DNA of 56,000 nt from Glandiceps talaboti (taxonomy: Eukaryota; Hemichordata; Enteropneusta; Spengelidae): positions 7,657,759 to 7,713,758 of the forward strand of contig NC_135559.1 in the NCBI RefSeq assembly GCF_964340395.1, given 5' to 3'. Positions 22,522 to 33,867 of this stretch are shown piece by piece (the stretch's first letter is position 1; every line of letters begins with the position of its first letter). The notes beneath the pieces are model-generated. The model had not been told where the DNA came from. It ran no database searches and saw only the letters and a program-made list of their open reading frames with translations. Both the position numbers and the translations under genes were made by a program.

Positions 22522-23344
22522 TTTACCGACAATCAATGGTCTTCATACGTCTTCGAGGGTCCTCACCAGTTTTGGTTGCTAAAATGCTCCTAAAATTCGA
22601 TATCTTCTCTGAAATGTGGTTGTCTGTCTTACTTCGAGAAGGACTGTACGAGCTTCGTCACTTCAAATCCAGAGGAATTTGTTTAATCTCATTGAGCTCG
22701 GTATAGTCTCGCGAGAGTGCAGACCACATAGAATGACCGTTCTTTTTCGCGCCCCAATGACCTGACAGTGACCTTAAAAAGGAAAGTAGAGTTTGTTCCC
22801 CACTCTTCAGAAAATATGAGATAAAATTGATTCTCATATACTATGACAGTCTAAATAATATAAGAGAGATTCAAATGAAAGAGAAATGTTGGTGTATAGA
22901 GCACAACGAAACACGAAATTCATGAGTACGAAGTATTTGTACATAAGCTAGAGGTGCTTTTCGTAGCCTAGTCACGAACGGTGCATTGTGGGAAAACATT
23001 CGCCATTTTGGAAACTATTTTCAATCAAAACATTGCTATCACTATATCCATAATATCAAATCGAGGGAATACCAAGCCGTTGTTATTGGATCGTGAACAC
23101 CTCCATTATGTCAACGTGATGGAAAAGCTAGCATGGTAAATCGATCATAGAAATACCGCCTTATCGTCATCTGGATAGGTGATTTTATTGTCGATCGATC
23201 ATCTAACTCGTAGTCTGTACTTTTATGGTCTCAGTCGCATAAGTTACAACACATGCTGTGAGTGTAATAACCGTACAAGAATGATGTAACGTGTCTGCCA
23301 AGTCAAAACCATAGTTAACACAAAGTAGAAACAAGTCAAACAAG
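22522..23344. promoter_or_regulatory. Divergent promoter of IFT80 and the CXorf58 homologue
   Basis: The two start codons are 823 bases apart in opposite directions. The segment is richer in CpG than its surroundings and lacks an obvious TATA box. It holds TCTCGCGAGA (22707-22716), a YY1-like CGCCATTTTGG (23001-23011) and GCATTGTGGGA (22983-22993), whose reverse, TCCCACAATGC, resembles the ZNF143 core. Start sites are not visible directly. Confidence 0.65.
22707..22716. promoter_or_regulatory. TCTCGCGAGA promoter palindrome
   Basis: A perfect copy of the ten-base palindrome known from TATA-less, often bidirectional, animal promoters. It lies 186 bases before the IFT80 start codon. Confidence 0.75.
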
Positions 23345-26300
23345 ATGTCAGTGCACGAGAGTCACGGTTCTAAATCAACTATAAATGTTAAAGTTCCGAG
23401 TGAGCACGCCTTCCAACCTATCAAAGCACCACCATTGGATTTGAGCCTGAGTGACAGAGAGTAAGTATCTATATCCCCCACCCCAGGACTCCCTCCCCCC
23501 ACATACACATACATACACATGTGGCCCAGGTAGTGTGTTAGAATACAACAACAATGCTAAGAAACATTTGTTAAATTATACATCCCTCTCTCGTAAAATA
23601 AAAGGTGAAATCATGGTAGGCTAGTAGTAGGTATGTTTTGGTTTTTTTGGAAATTTTAATGCAACGTTATATCGCCAGAAACGCGGTTTTTAGTGTCTTG
23701 AGAAATAGAACATGATATCATTGCACGTGTATTTGTTGATAATGACATGTCAAAGTCGCCAATGACGGTGTTAGTCGTCCCCGTGTTGATTACGTAAGCT
23801 GGTGTCAAAGGTTAATAGGGCATTCAACAATTTTAAAGAATGGAGAAAAGTCGTAAAACTGTCCCGATCCCATTGAAAACACACCAGACCCAGATAGAGA
23901 AAGGTGCAGACAGAACTTCGAGTAGTGGAAAACGGTAGGTGTTGACTCTCAAATGGAATAATGTCAGAAAGTTATCCCAGTTTTCTGGAAATGTGGCAGA
24001 AGTTGACAGGATTGAACACAAAGGCCAATAAATCACGGCATACAGTACCTGACAACAAACATGTCTACTGGCTATCGTCAGGGGACCTCTTGAAACGTAT
24101 TGTATTTTATCTACAGTATTCTTTCACTAGTAGTAGTTTTGCAGTCTTTGATTGGAGACACAACATGACAGACACTAGGTCATTTCACCATGTATTAAGG
24201 TTGTCATATCAATTTGGTTGCTAAACACAATTGATAAGTACAGTTATGTATATGCTCATGAGAATAACTAAAGTCCAACAACTTACTGATATCTAGTCTA
24301 GTGCTGTCCTTCATTTACTGTCTTGAGATGATTAGAGCTGATTTGATACCACATTGGTGTCCAGACTAACAAATATCCACCATACAGAAGCTGTATATCA
24401 GGAAAAAATCAGGAGAGTTCTCAAATCTGAGCTGATTTGGAAGACCATAATCTTTTATAGTTGTTTACTTTATAAAATACAAACAATAGCAACTGATAAG
24501 GAAATATTTGGCATATATACTGTAAGGTAAGGTATGGATCTTACAAGGTCATTATATACACTCAGAGGTTTGTGTAGAGGGTAAAAAAGTATTATATAAA
24601 GTATTTTCACTTACCTAAATTCAGACTTACACTGTACAGTTTTTGTTCTTCGATGGTACAAAGTATCTTCTTAGCTGTAGATATTGAGATAACATATCAG
24701 ATGTTTTACTCCACTAAAACAGCAAACAGCAAAAAGAAAAAAAAATGTATAGTATGTTGTCTTCTTCCATTAGACAGGAATGCAGTGTATCAATGTTTAC
24801 ATACATTAGAATACTTTGTTGTAGAATGTTGTTTGATTCCATGATACTCTGAACACCTACTGGTGCATTTACAAAACTTTGTTATATCCACAGGTCAACT
24901 AATGCTTATTAAGCTAGAAGGAATTTATGCCAATTACAGCAAGGTATATAGCCTATTGTCAAACATCACCAGGTGTCCATTGGCGAAACATGTGAACACT
25001 TAGAACAAATGTAGATTTCAAGTGACCTAGTGATGAGTGAAGCCGTACAAGTGCACTTTCTAGTTGCTTCTGAATGCAAAATATTCTATTTCAAAATTCT
25101 GTTCTATTCTACTCACACTTTGATTAGGTAAAGGATTTCATCTCAGAGTACTTTCAGAACAGATTGTCAATGTGATTAATTAAGTGTAATCACAGTCTCT
25201 CAGTACAATAAAGGAAATGGGGTTTTAACTTCTATTGAATACATCAGGTGATTACCTCCTTTTGTAAGAAAGGACTTTAATCACACAATGAATACAATTG
25301 AAGATGCAAAGGACAAATACTATAGGTGAGAATTAGAGTAACCCAAAGCAAATACAGTCTCTTTAATCAGATTGTTTCTGAAGTACTAAGACCTAACCTG
25401 GAAATTCAAAATCCCCATTTGCCGGGATTCTAAGCTAAGTAAGACCCAGATCTGCACTTTGATGGTTACTGAAAAAAATTCTGAGGGCAGTGAGGATGAC
25501 AGTTCATGTACCTCTGGTGTACAGCTCTTGGGCAAGTCCTCAACAATTCCCTTTTTTACTATGCGACTTGTGGTCACTTAGCAGAAATACCCAAGGGTCT
25601 AGTAGTCAAGTTCCTATATGGTATCGTTACGATTCAGACATTCACTCATGGGTACTGTATTGTTAGAGATAAGTACTCTAAATTGGTTTAATTAGAAACC
25701 ATGTTGGCATCCAGGCTAAGGGTCTAGCAGCTACACTAGGCTTTGGTGATATCATGGAACTCACTGATACATCCATAGTGGTATGCAACCAGACACAATA
25801 AATGCAGTGAAATCTGGGTATCTGGGTACAAAATGTGCAATGATAAACCAGAAATATCAGCTTTGTAATCTTCCACTTTTTTCTCTTTTTTTTGTAGTGT
25901 GAACCGAATTGTGGCTGTCCGAATAATTGAAAGAACATGGTGTTCATACAGAGATCGACAGATGTTCCGTCTTCTAAAACATGCCATATGTGCAGCCGTA
26001 AGTAGATTCATCAAGCAAGCCTAACAAATTTTAAAAATTTACAGTATTGTTCTCTGTTAATTGCTTATTATATGTCTTACCTGACATTGTACTTTCTCTT
26101 CACTGCAGGAACATTCCCTTACACATGAAATTCTTAGAAAAGTCTGTCCTACAGAAGCACAAATATTGAAAGACCCAAGTGTCAATGTCAAAGTCAAGTT
26201 TAGGTAAGTCATAAATTAACAGTCACTGCTTTCTTTTGTGACTGGTGAAGTACTTGTACTTGATTCTGAAGATACTAATCTCTATGCATGGTAATTAGAC

Positions 26301-26810
26301 ATTATTCTCTGATATTTGTTTTCGTTCAGCCTGGGGGAAAATACAAGTGACTTAAGGGGCCTTTTTTTCAGTTTGAGTCAAAAACAAATGGTGTCCACGA
26401 GTATTTCCTTGCTGAATGAAGAAAAATGGGGAGGGGGATTAATACCCGGATATATCATTCTGCTTGTGCTCGTTTTAAGAAAAATGTGTGAAACATAATG
26501 CCAATTTTATAAGTTTGACTGATATTTCAAGCACTACAGAACTAATGACAGAAATGGATGTTGTTGTGACATAGAATGGCCAGGGTACATATGCCATATT
26601 TTCTGTTTGAATGCATACATTTGATTTGAAGATTTACATTTAAATTATCATCATATCATATGTTCTATTTCAGATTTGGTGGCAGTGAATTTCCTCCTTA
26701 TATAGTTTTCAAGATTTTCATCCACAGTGGTGGACAAGGTATTAAATATATGAGTGGAAAGAAAGTTATCAAACCAGCCTCAGAGGTAAGTGTATGTCTG
26801 TCTGTCTCAG

Positions 26811-26854
<44 letters not shown>

Positions 26855-26916
26855 AGACTCTGTCTATCTGGCTGGCTGTGTCTGTCAGACTCTGTCTGTT
26901 TGTCAGATTGTCTGCC

Positions 26917-26969
<53 letters not shown>

Positions 26970-29834
26970 TTGTGTATGTCAACAACTTACATAACAGTAG
27001 TAAATGTACCAATCAACCCACATCGGTGTAATGATGTCCCACCAATCAAATTGAACCCTTCTACATTTACATCAGTTTCAATCCTTACTTAATGTATACA
27101 CAAGTGCTACATAACCATTGGCACTACTGTTTTGAAAATTGACTTATGTTATTCATGTTGTTCCAGGCTGCAGAGGATGCTTGTAGATTGATGGGTCATA
27201 GGAATTTCTATGACCAAATGATAACAGATGCATGTCAGTATGAAATGAAGAAGATAACAGATGAAGTGGATATTACAACTATGAAAGATTATATGCAGGT
27301 AGGTTGAACAAATAGGACTGTGGTGGTCATAGGTTTTGACAATGTAAGAGAGACACAAACTAAATCTGTTATTATTACATATATACTTGCACCAGTACAC
27401 ACACATACTAGTGGTATTTGCACAGCAGTACAATACTGAAAATATTATTACATACCTGCATGCAAGTTTTATGCAAATGAAGGTGCGGTTGTTTGTTGTA
27501 ATATTGATAACAGAACCCCATGCTACATGTGAATGCCAGTTTGGGTACTCTGGGGTATTTGCACTCATGCTTGCTGCGTGTTCTGCTGCACTTTCACTCA
27601 CTATACTTATGAAAGCATGGCTGCAGAGAACACTGTAAGCAATCATGCAAGTACCCAGAGAATGCAACACTTGCACTCACACGTCATTGGATTCTGTCAT
27701 ATAATGGCATGTACTAGATTACATCAATAGTGGTATCTTGATGATAATATCTCAGAGACTAGGCTCTCTGACACAACACACTGGCTTGAATGACAAATGA
27801 CATTGTTGCCTCTGTATACATATAAGACTGAATCCTTTACGTAGCCATCTCTATCCTAACAGGTTCCCAATAATCAGCTGGGTTAGACTGTGACACAATC
27901 ATGGTTCAAATCTTTCCCAAGGCATTTAGTAATTCAGAAACAAACAGCCGTGGCAAGACTCAACTGTCAACTTAGAATTGTAAACTGGCCACTCTTCGAC
28001 CATCATGACTTCATTAGAATTCATTATTATTATTATTATAATTCTTACCTTGCAGTATCTTAGTAATTTAGATGAGCTTCCTGCAACACAAGGAGGCAAA
28101 GACAACAGGTGGAGAAGACTAGACTTAACAGGTCAGTAATTTCAATTCAGTTTTCCCTTTATTGAAACTATGAAATTATAAATTGATTGAATCATACTGA
28201 CATGATGATGTATAATTTGCATATATTTCATAGCTACCACATTTTATGTACTTTTTAAACCAGGAGTTGACACAGCCTTGATGAAGCTATTAAAAGGGGA
28301 ACACCACTCCAGGATATATAGCCATTTTTTTTTTTTTTAATTTTTGTGCTGGGAATTCCGCCCAGCGATTTAGCCATTTTCATTAACTCTGGGTTCTTGA
28401 GAGTCTTTTCATGGAGTTGGGTCCCCCTTTAACACATTGCATTTATTATTATTTAGTAATGCCATGGATTCAACTACAAAATCTTGCCCAGAAATCAAAG
28501 AAAACAAAGAATTTCCTAGAAAATTAGACTGTAAGATATGCTGTGTTGTTCAGCTTCTAAAACACATCATAGCTGGTTGCTTGGCACAAATATCATAACT
28601 TACCGATAGCTGATAGCGTGGCATGACTGTTGTATCTTACTGGCTAATCTAAAACCAGCCACATTTCTTTTTAGATATCCAGCTCACAAACTGAACATAA
28701 ATTTATATGAGTAAAACATAATCTGTGTCTGACCTCATTTTACAGGCAACAAGTACTACAGGTAACAGGTTCCGCTCATCCATGGTCTGATGTCAGTAGT
28801 TGTATTTTTACCTTTTCTATTGTTTTCTCTTTTATAACGATTTAGATTTACCCAGGACAACCATTCTGTATGATATAGTAGATTATATCAGAGTTGGTCG
28901 GACACCGTCAGACAGACTACGAGAAGAAATGCCAGTTCTGATGACCAGACCTGTTACACAGGAAATACAACTAGCTCATGTTAGAGCAATATCACAACTT
29001 AGGTATGCATGTATTTTGTTGTTATTGTTGTTTACTTAGGGACGATCGCACAATATCACACAAGCTCAATAAATGATTTTCTGATATATTGACAAACCAC
29101 ATATTATCGTTTCCAGGACACCTCCCATTACACCAGCTCCTACACCAAAGTCAAGGGCGGCTAGCAGACAAAGTAACACAGGTCAGTCGGGTCGGAGGTC
29201 AGTACAAGCCAAACAACGTGCTAACAAAATGAGACGTGCATACACCATGGGTACGGAAGAACAACAGGTGAGAAAAGTTTTTGGATGATTTGAAAAAACA
29301 AATATTTTGAAAGAAGGAAGAAGATAAACATTCAATCACTGAAGAAAAAAAGATAAAATAAGCAGAAAGTGTGACTGGGAATTTTCATAGTCTGTTACTA
29401 ACATTTTGTTCATAATTATGCATAATTGTGCATAATTCACTTCTCAAACTGTCACATAACTTGTAATTGAACTTGCTAAATAAAATTAATGTTAAGATCT
29501 ATAGAAATGGAAATAGACAAAGGAGTCTTAGTATGCATAATTGTAACATCATAACAATAATTTGCATAACTTATGTCATCACCATAGTTTTTTGCATACT
29601 TATTACATCATTTAAGATCATTGTTATTTAGAAATAACAATTTTTCTTGTTCCATCTCAGGGAGGTGATAGTAACCTGCCTTCAGTACGTAGGGAAAGGA
29701 CAGTGCCCAGTGGTATGGGTCAAAACCAGGAAATACCGGAAGAGGATGAAGAATGGGAAAAGGAAGCTGATAAACTATACACATGGACACAAGGCTTGTC
29801 TGTAGATGATCTGGGAGTATTTTCACCATGCTGA
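23345..29834 (+). CDS. CXorf58: CXorf58 homologue (function unknown)
   Basis: Exons: 23345-23460, 25898-25997, 26109-26203, 26674-26785, 27167-27298, 28056-28131, 28846-29002, 29117-29267, 29661-29834 (TGA). These join in phase to 370 residues. The core matches the human CXorf58 family: [135 protein letters not shown]. The [12 protein letters not shown] stretch resembles a degenerate IQ motif. The C terminus is acidic ([13 protein letters not shown]). No enzymatic motif is seen. The human gene is testis-associated; sharing a promoter with IFT80 would fit a role in cilia or flagella, but that is inference. An optional in-frame exon lies at 23839-23934. Confidence 0.9.
23839..23934 (+). CDS. 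CXorf58: Alternative first exon or cassette exon of the CXorf58 homologue
   Basis: ATG at 23840 opens 31 codons starting [16 protein letters not shown] and ends in a donor (AACG|GTAGGT) in the same phase 2 as exon 1. It can therefore start the protein itself. If the weak acceptor TTTTAAAG at 23838 is used, it can instead be inserted as a 96-base in-frame cassette. No homologue of this segment is recognised. Confidence 0.45.
23935..25897 (+). other. CXorf58 homologue intron
   Basis: AT-rich, without a recognised exon. A dispersed repeat (family I) with TTCCTATATGGTATCGTTAC lies at 25609-25735 and ends in a family B-like GGTCTAGCAGCTACACTAG. Confidence 0.5.
25609..25735 (+). repeat. Dispersed repeat, family I
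   Basis: Shares AGTTCCTATATGGTATCGT, a CACTCA-rich segment and a distal ACCATGTTGGCATCCA with 38407-38795. Confidence 0.6.
26325..26620 (+). repeat. Dispersed repeat, family H
   Basis: GTGACTTAAGGGGCC at about 26352 and GGCCAGGGTACATATGCCAT at about 26579, matching 44990-45300 in the same order. Confidence 0.6.
26793..26969. repeat. (TCTG)n microsatellite
   Basis: Interrupted tetranucleotide array beginning about 8 bases after the donor of exon 26674-26785. Confidence 0.95.
28294..28428. mobile_element. Small TTAA-flanked MITE
   Basis: Inverted ends AAGGGGAACACCACTCCA and TGGAGTTGGGTCCCCCT lie between TTAA (28290-28293) and TTAA (28429-28432). About 135 bases, in a CXorf58 homologue intron. 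Poly-T lies inside. Confidence 0.65.
28527..28645. mobile_element. MITE family A, divergent copy
   Basis: GACTGTAAGATATGCTGTGT at the left and GCATGACTGTTGTATCTTAC at the right; the middle differs from other copies. Confidence 0.5.
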
Positions 29835-30587
29835 TCCTGGGATGTAATAGTTTTTACCCAAAAAAGTCTTTGATTCAGAGATGCCATACTTGATGGATTT
29901 ATCTGAAACCTGCGACTTCAACGACACTTTGAGTGACTTTTGTATATAATGAAACATTATCAATACACATAAACCTGCGCTAGTGACTGGAATTTTGAAC
30001 AGTATGCTTACAAGGTTTTAATTTTTTGACATGTCATTTCAAACTGAGTGCAGAATTAGTTTTCAGAAATCAATTGTTTTCACTATCAGTTCTTATTTTG
30101 AAGTTTATGTTGTATTAAAAAGACACATGCAAAAATAATGAGCGCTTCCTGTAATACTTAGTAAGGCTTGAGCAGAAACAGAAACAAGTTTCATGGTATA
30201 TTTGTGAGACTTTGAAAAATAATATTGAATTGGCAGACTTATTCCAGCACTCATGTGGTCATCATAAGTTAACATTTTGTGATAGGATGTAAAATTTATC
30301 AAGCAATCTGTAAATTTTCAAAGAACAGAGTGAAAAATTGGTTCATCAATATTGCACCAAACACAAACTACTGAAACAATGTACTTCGACATCCATATTT
30401 ACACTTATGCTTGCAGATTTTTCTGCGGCACTTTCACCTTCAATGCTCATCAAAGTCATGGGGTTGTGCCATGTTGATCAATGTGTTTAGTATATGATGA
30501 CCATTAAATGCATTTAATTGTGCTAGCCTGTGTTAAGTGAAGTAAAGAATAACACTAAACCTATTGTAAATACTCACCAAATGTGAA

Positions 30588-30593
30588 AATAAA
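30588..30593 (+). terminator. Poly(A) signal AATAAA
   Basis: First canonical hexamer found downstream of the stop at 29834, giving a 3' UTR of about 0.77 kb. Confidence 0.45.
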
Positions 30594-31253
30594 ATATATA
30601 AAATTAAAACCGAGGAATTCTTTTATTTTCTCTCATAACCCCAGCTCTTACTACGACTATGAGCCTGATAGTTCTAAATTAAATTTGGTATATCATTGTG
30701 TTTTTTATCATTATTAGTATGATTTTGAAGGTGAAATATTGCTAATGATGTTCGAAAATTATGACATCAATCTGCCCCTGTATGAATATACACTGCATCA
30801 GCTCTCAGTTCAATCAAACTGTGGCTTTTTGAACTATTTTGAAAAATTCTATCCATTGCCCATATAGATATATTATACTGATCCGATGATGGTACAAAGA
30901 AACCCGTGGAGAAACCTCGTCATAATTATAGCATAGAAAAACAAATGTAGAAAGCCAGTTCACGCCGTGACTTTGAGGGCGCACATCTCTGCTTCCTCTG
31001 CATAATCCGGGATCATAACGGGCTGCACTCAATCTTAGACAGTGGAGGAGCTTCTCCACTATAGCTCTGGATATATGCATTTCAGTATAACTCTGACACA
31101 TCTCCGTTGAATGGGTTGAAGATGTGCACGTCGAAAACCTCGCGAAGCGTACTTTCCAGAGCTACACTCACTACAAATGTTTCGTCTGCGTCAGTGCATT
31201 GCGGTCAAAATCAACATAGAATAGAAATTAAATTTGTATTGTTTATTCACTAG

Positions 31254-31284
<31 letters not shown>

Positions 31285-31766
31285 TTTGTAAAACACGGTT
31301 CCTGGACTCCTTGTGGTTAATTAGTGTGTGATGGTAAGTAATAACAAACTTACATACAGGTTTTAGAAACTATTGACTTACAAAATCGGACTTTAATAGT
31401 ATATTTTTTTCACATTAATTTTAAAATTAGGAAAACATGGTTAAGTTGTTTAATGAATTATTGAACTGGAAGATGCAACATAATATACCCATTATTTTGT
31501 CATCCATATGCCCACTACATTATATGATGTAACATGAATCATAGCCGAAATATTCCGAGTAACTATACGTCATCGGAACTCGTACGCCTAGATCCTGCAA
31601 TGGAGCATGTCACCGTGTAGTTCGGAAGTACGTCACCTCAGATAATTTATGTTTTCAAGAATTTCTTTCCCAATTCTAAACCAAAGCTTTAATTTTATTT
31701 ATTTATTTAATTATTTATTTGTCTGTATGTTTAATTTTGTTTTTTGGTAGTATCTTCACTCCGAAC

Positions 31767-31774
31767 TATAAATA
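31767..31774 (+). promoter_or_regulatory. Possible TATA box upstream of PPM1L
   Basis: TATAAATA, 460 bases before the first PPM1L ATG, in an AT-rich stretch where chance matches are common. Confidence 0.3.
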
Positions 31775-32233
31775 TATATATATCAGATCATGGCTTGATA
31801 GATATCGAACATCTTGTACGACAAAAATCAACTAGGGAAAGTTAATGCCTAATGCTGACGAAAACCTACAATCTGCATTCATTCGACTAATAAATTCTGA
31901 AAAGCATAATGGTATTAAACAGACGGTATGAAAATAATAACGCAACACAAGCTCTGCATTATCATTATTATAGAATTAATAGTTTTTTGCACAGCACAAA
32001 CCACAAATAATGGGTGTCGTAGGTTGACTTACCCCTTACAAAATTGTGACGTCATTATTTTAGTATGGTTCTTGCTTACCTTACACATAAAAATGCTGTT
32101 GAAACGTACATTTCTCATACAGTTCTTAAAATTAGTGTTCATAATTAGCATTTGCAGCAAATTTCTGTAATCACAGATTCGAAGATACAATCACATCCCC
32201 TCGAAAACCGCATAGCTACCCCCCTCAAAGGAA

Positions 32234-33339
32234 ATGGTTAAGTCCAAAAATGGCTGTCGTGTAGTGGACTTTACAAGTTCAACCATACATAAGGCATTAC
32301 GTGCAATATTGCCTGACAAAATGACTTTCCCAGCTCTACTTACTCGCTACATTCGGCAAATATGTCTTAAGTACGAGACCTGGCTACTTGTAATAGTATT
32401 TATTGTTGTATATAGTTTTATTTTTCACACCGATCGCTTCCGGTCGGTGCTCCGTGGTGCTCAGCGACAGCTGACATTCGGGTTGGTTGATGATGCTAAA
32501 GTCACCCTGGACTCTACACAGAATGATGGCGTGAAGACTCCGACGTACTGGGAATTGAGACAGGAAAATGTTGCAGTTTATGCTATTCAAGGCAGGCGAC
32601 CTCGCATGGAGGACAGATATGACGTGGTACATGATAGAGAAAATACCGGACTTGCGTTGTATGGCATCTTTGATGGACACGGTGGACAGGTAAGCATTCG
32701 ATGACATCATCTGTTAGTGTTAGCAAAGCAATAACACATTGATTTGATGGGGACGTGTTTGTAGGATATGGTGTGTTTGTAGGATATGGTGCATTTGCAC
32801 TCGGACTTGATGATGGTAAAGTCGACGGATTTATCATCGTCACAAACTATGTGTCCTTCAAATGAGTTTGAGGAAAGTAGTCACCGTAGCAACTTGTGAC
32901 CTAACAAGACTTTGGGTAAAAGTCGTGATTTTGTTGTCTTTAAAGTTTAATTTTACATGCAATTAAAATTGAATTTAAAATGTTTATTATTCTGTTCAGA
33001 TAGCAAAAATAGGCATCACAGAACTGTTTACATGATTTACACATTATTAAATGTCAATATAGCTTGTCTGTTTTTTTAAAACAGAAAACTTAATGTGTTA
33101 CTGATTTCTGAGTCATATGTTGATCAAAACACCAGTTATCAAATATGTGGTTGAATAACAAAGTTCATGATGTTGTATGTACATATAAGTGTGTGATGTG
33201 TGGTATGCAGTATTGGATCTACATACTGGTCATGCATGTATTAGTATCCTGGATATTTTAATTATTAAGTACTCGTAGAAAACATCAGTGATGGTCGATA
33301 TCTGATCTATATATATAGTATTAATATACACACATACCG

Positions 33340-33409
<70 letters not shown>

Positions 33410-33636
33410 CACACATATGCATATAGCACATGGACTTGTCATAGTCTTGCTATATTAAGCTATCCAAACCATACTACGAGATGGTTAGATCACCACAAAT
33501 CTCTGGACTAATAGTAGTATAAATACACACACCATCCATCCTGATCTATCCCTCCCTCCCTCCCCATCCATCCATCTACAATACATACACATACATCCAA
33601 CCATCCATACATACATACATACGTGGACATGCACGC

Positions 33637-33676
<40 letters not shown>

Positions 33677-33712
33677 CCATACATACATACATACATACAT
33701 ACATACATACAT

Positions 33713-33785
<73 letters not shown>

Positions 33786-33833
33786 TACATACATACATAC
33801 ATACATACATACATACATACATACATACATACA

Positions 33834-33867
<34 letters not shown>

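Larger units (their letters stand above)
29835..32233. other. 3' UTR of the CXorf58 homologue and intergenic region
   Basis: An AATAAA at 30588-30593 is the likely poly(A) signal. TTTA tracts lie at 31253-31288 and near 31690. A TATAAATA at 31767-31774 could serve PPM1L. No other gene is recognised. Confidence 0.5.

Noticed and set aside
22663-22692. A second MRL-type start (ATGAGATTAAAC) for IFT80 on the - strand
   Set aside because: It meets a TGA after nine codons and no donor precedes it. The start at 22521 gives the conserved N terminus.
23234-23247. X-box (RFX site) in the IFT80/CXorf58 promoter
   Set aside because: GTCGCATAAGTTAC has two mismatches to the consensus, too weak to list as a ciliary X-box.
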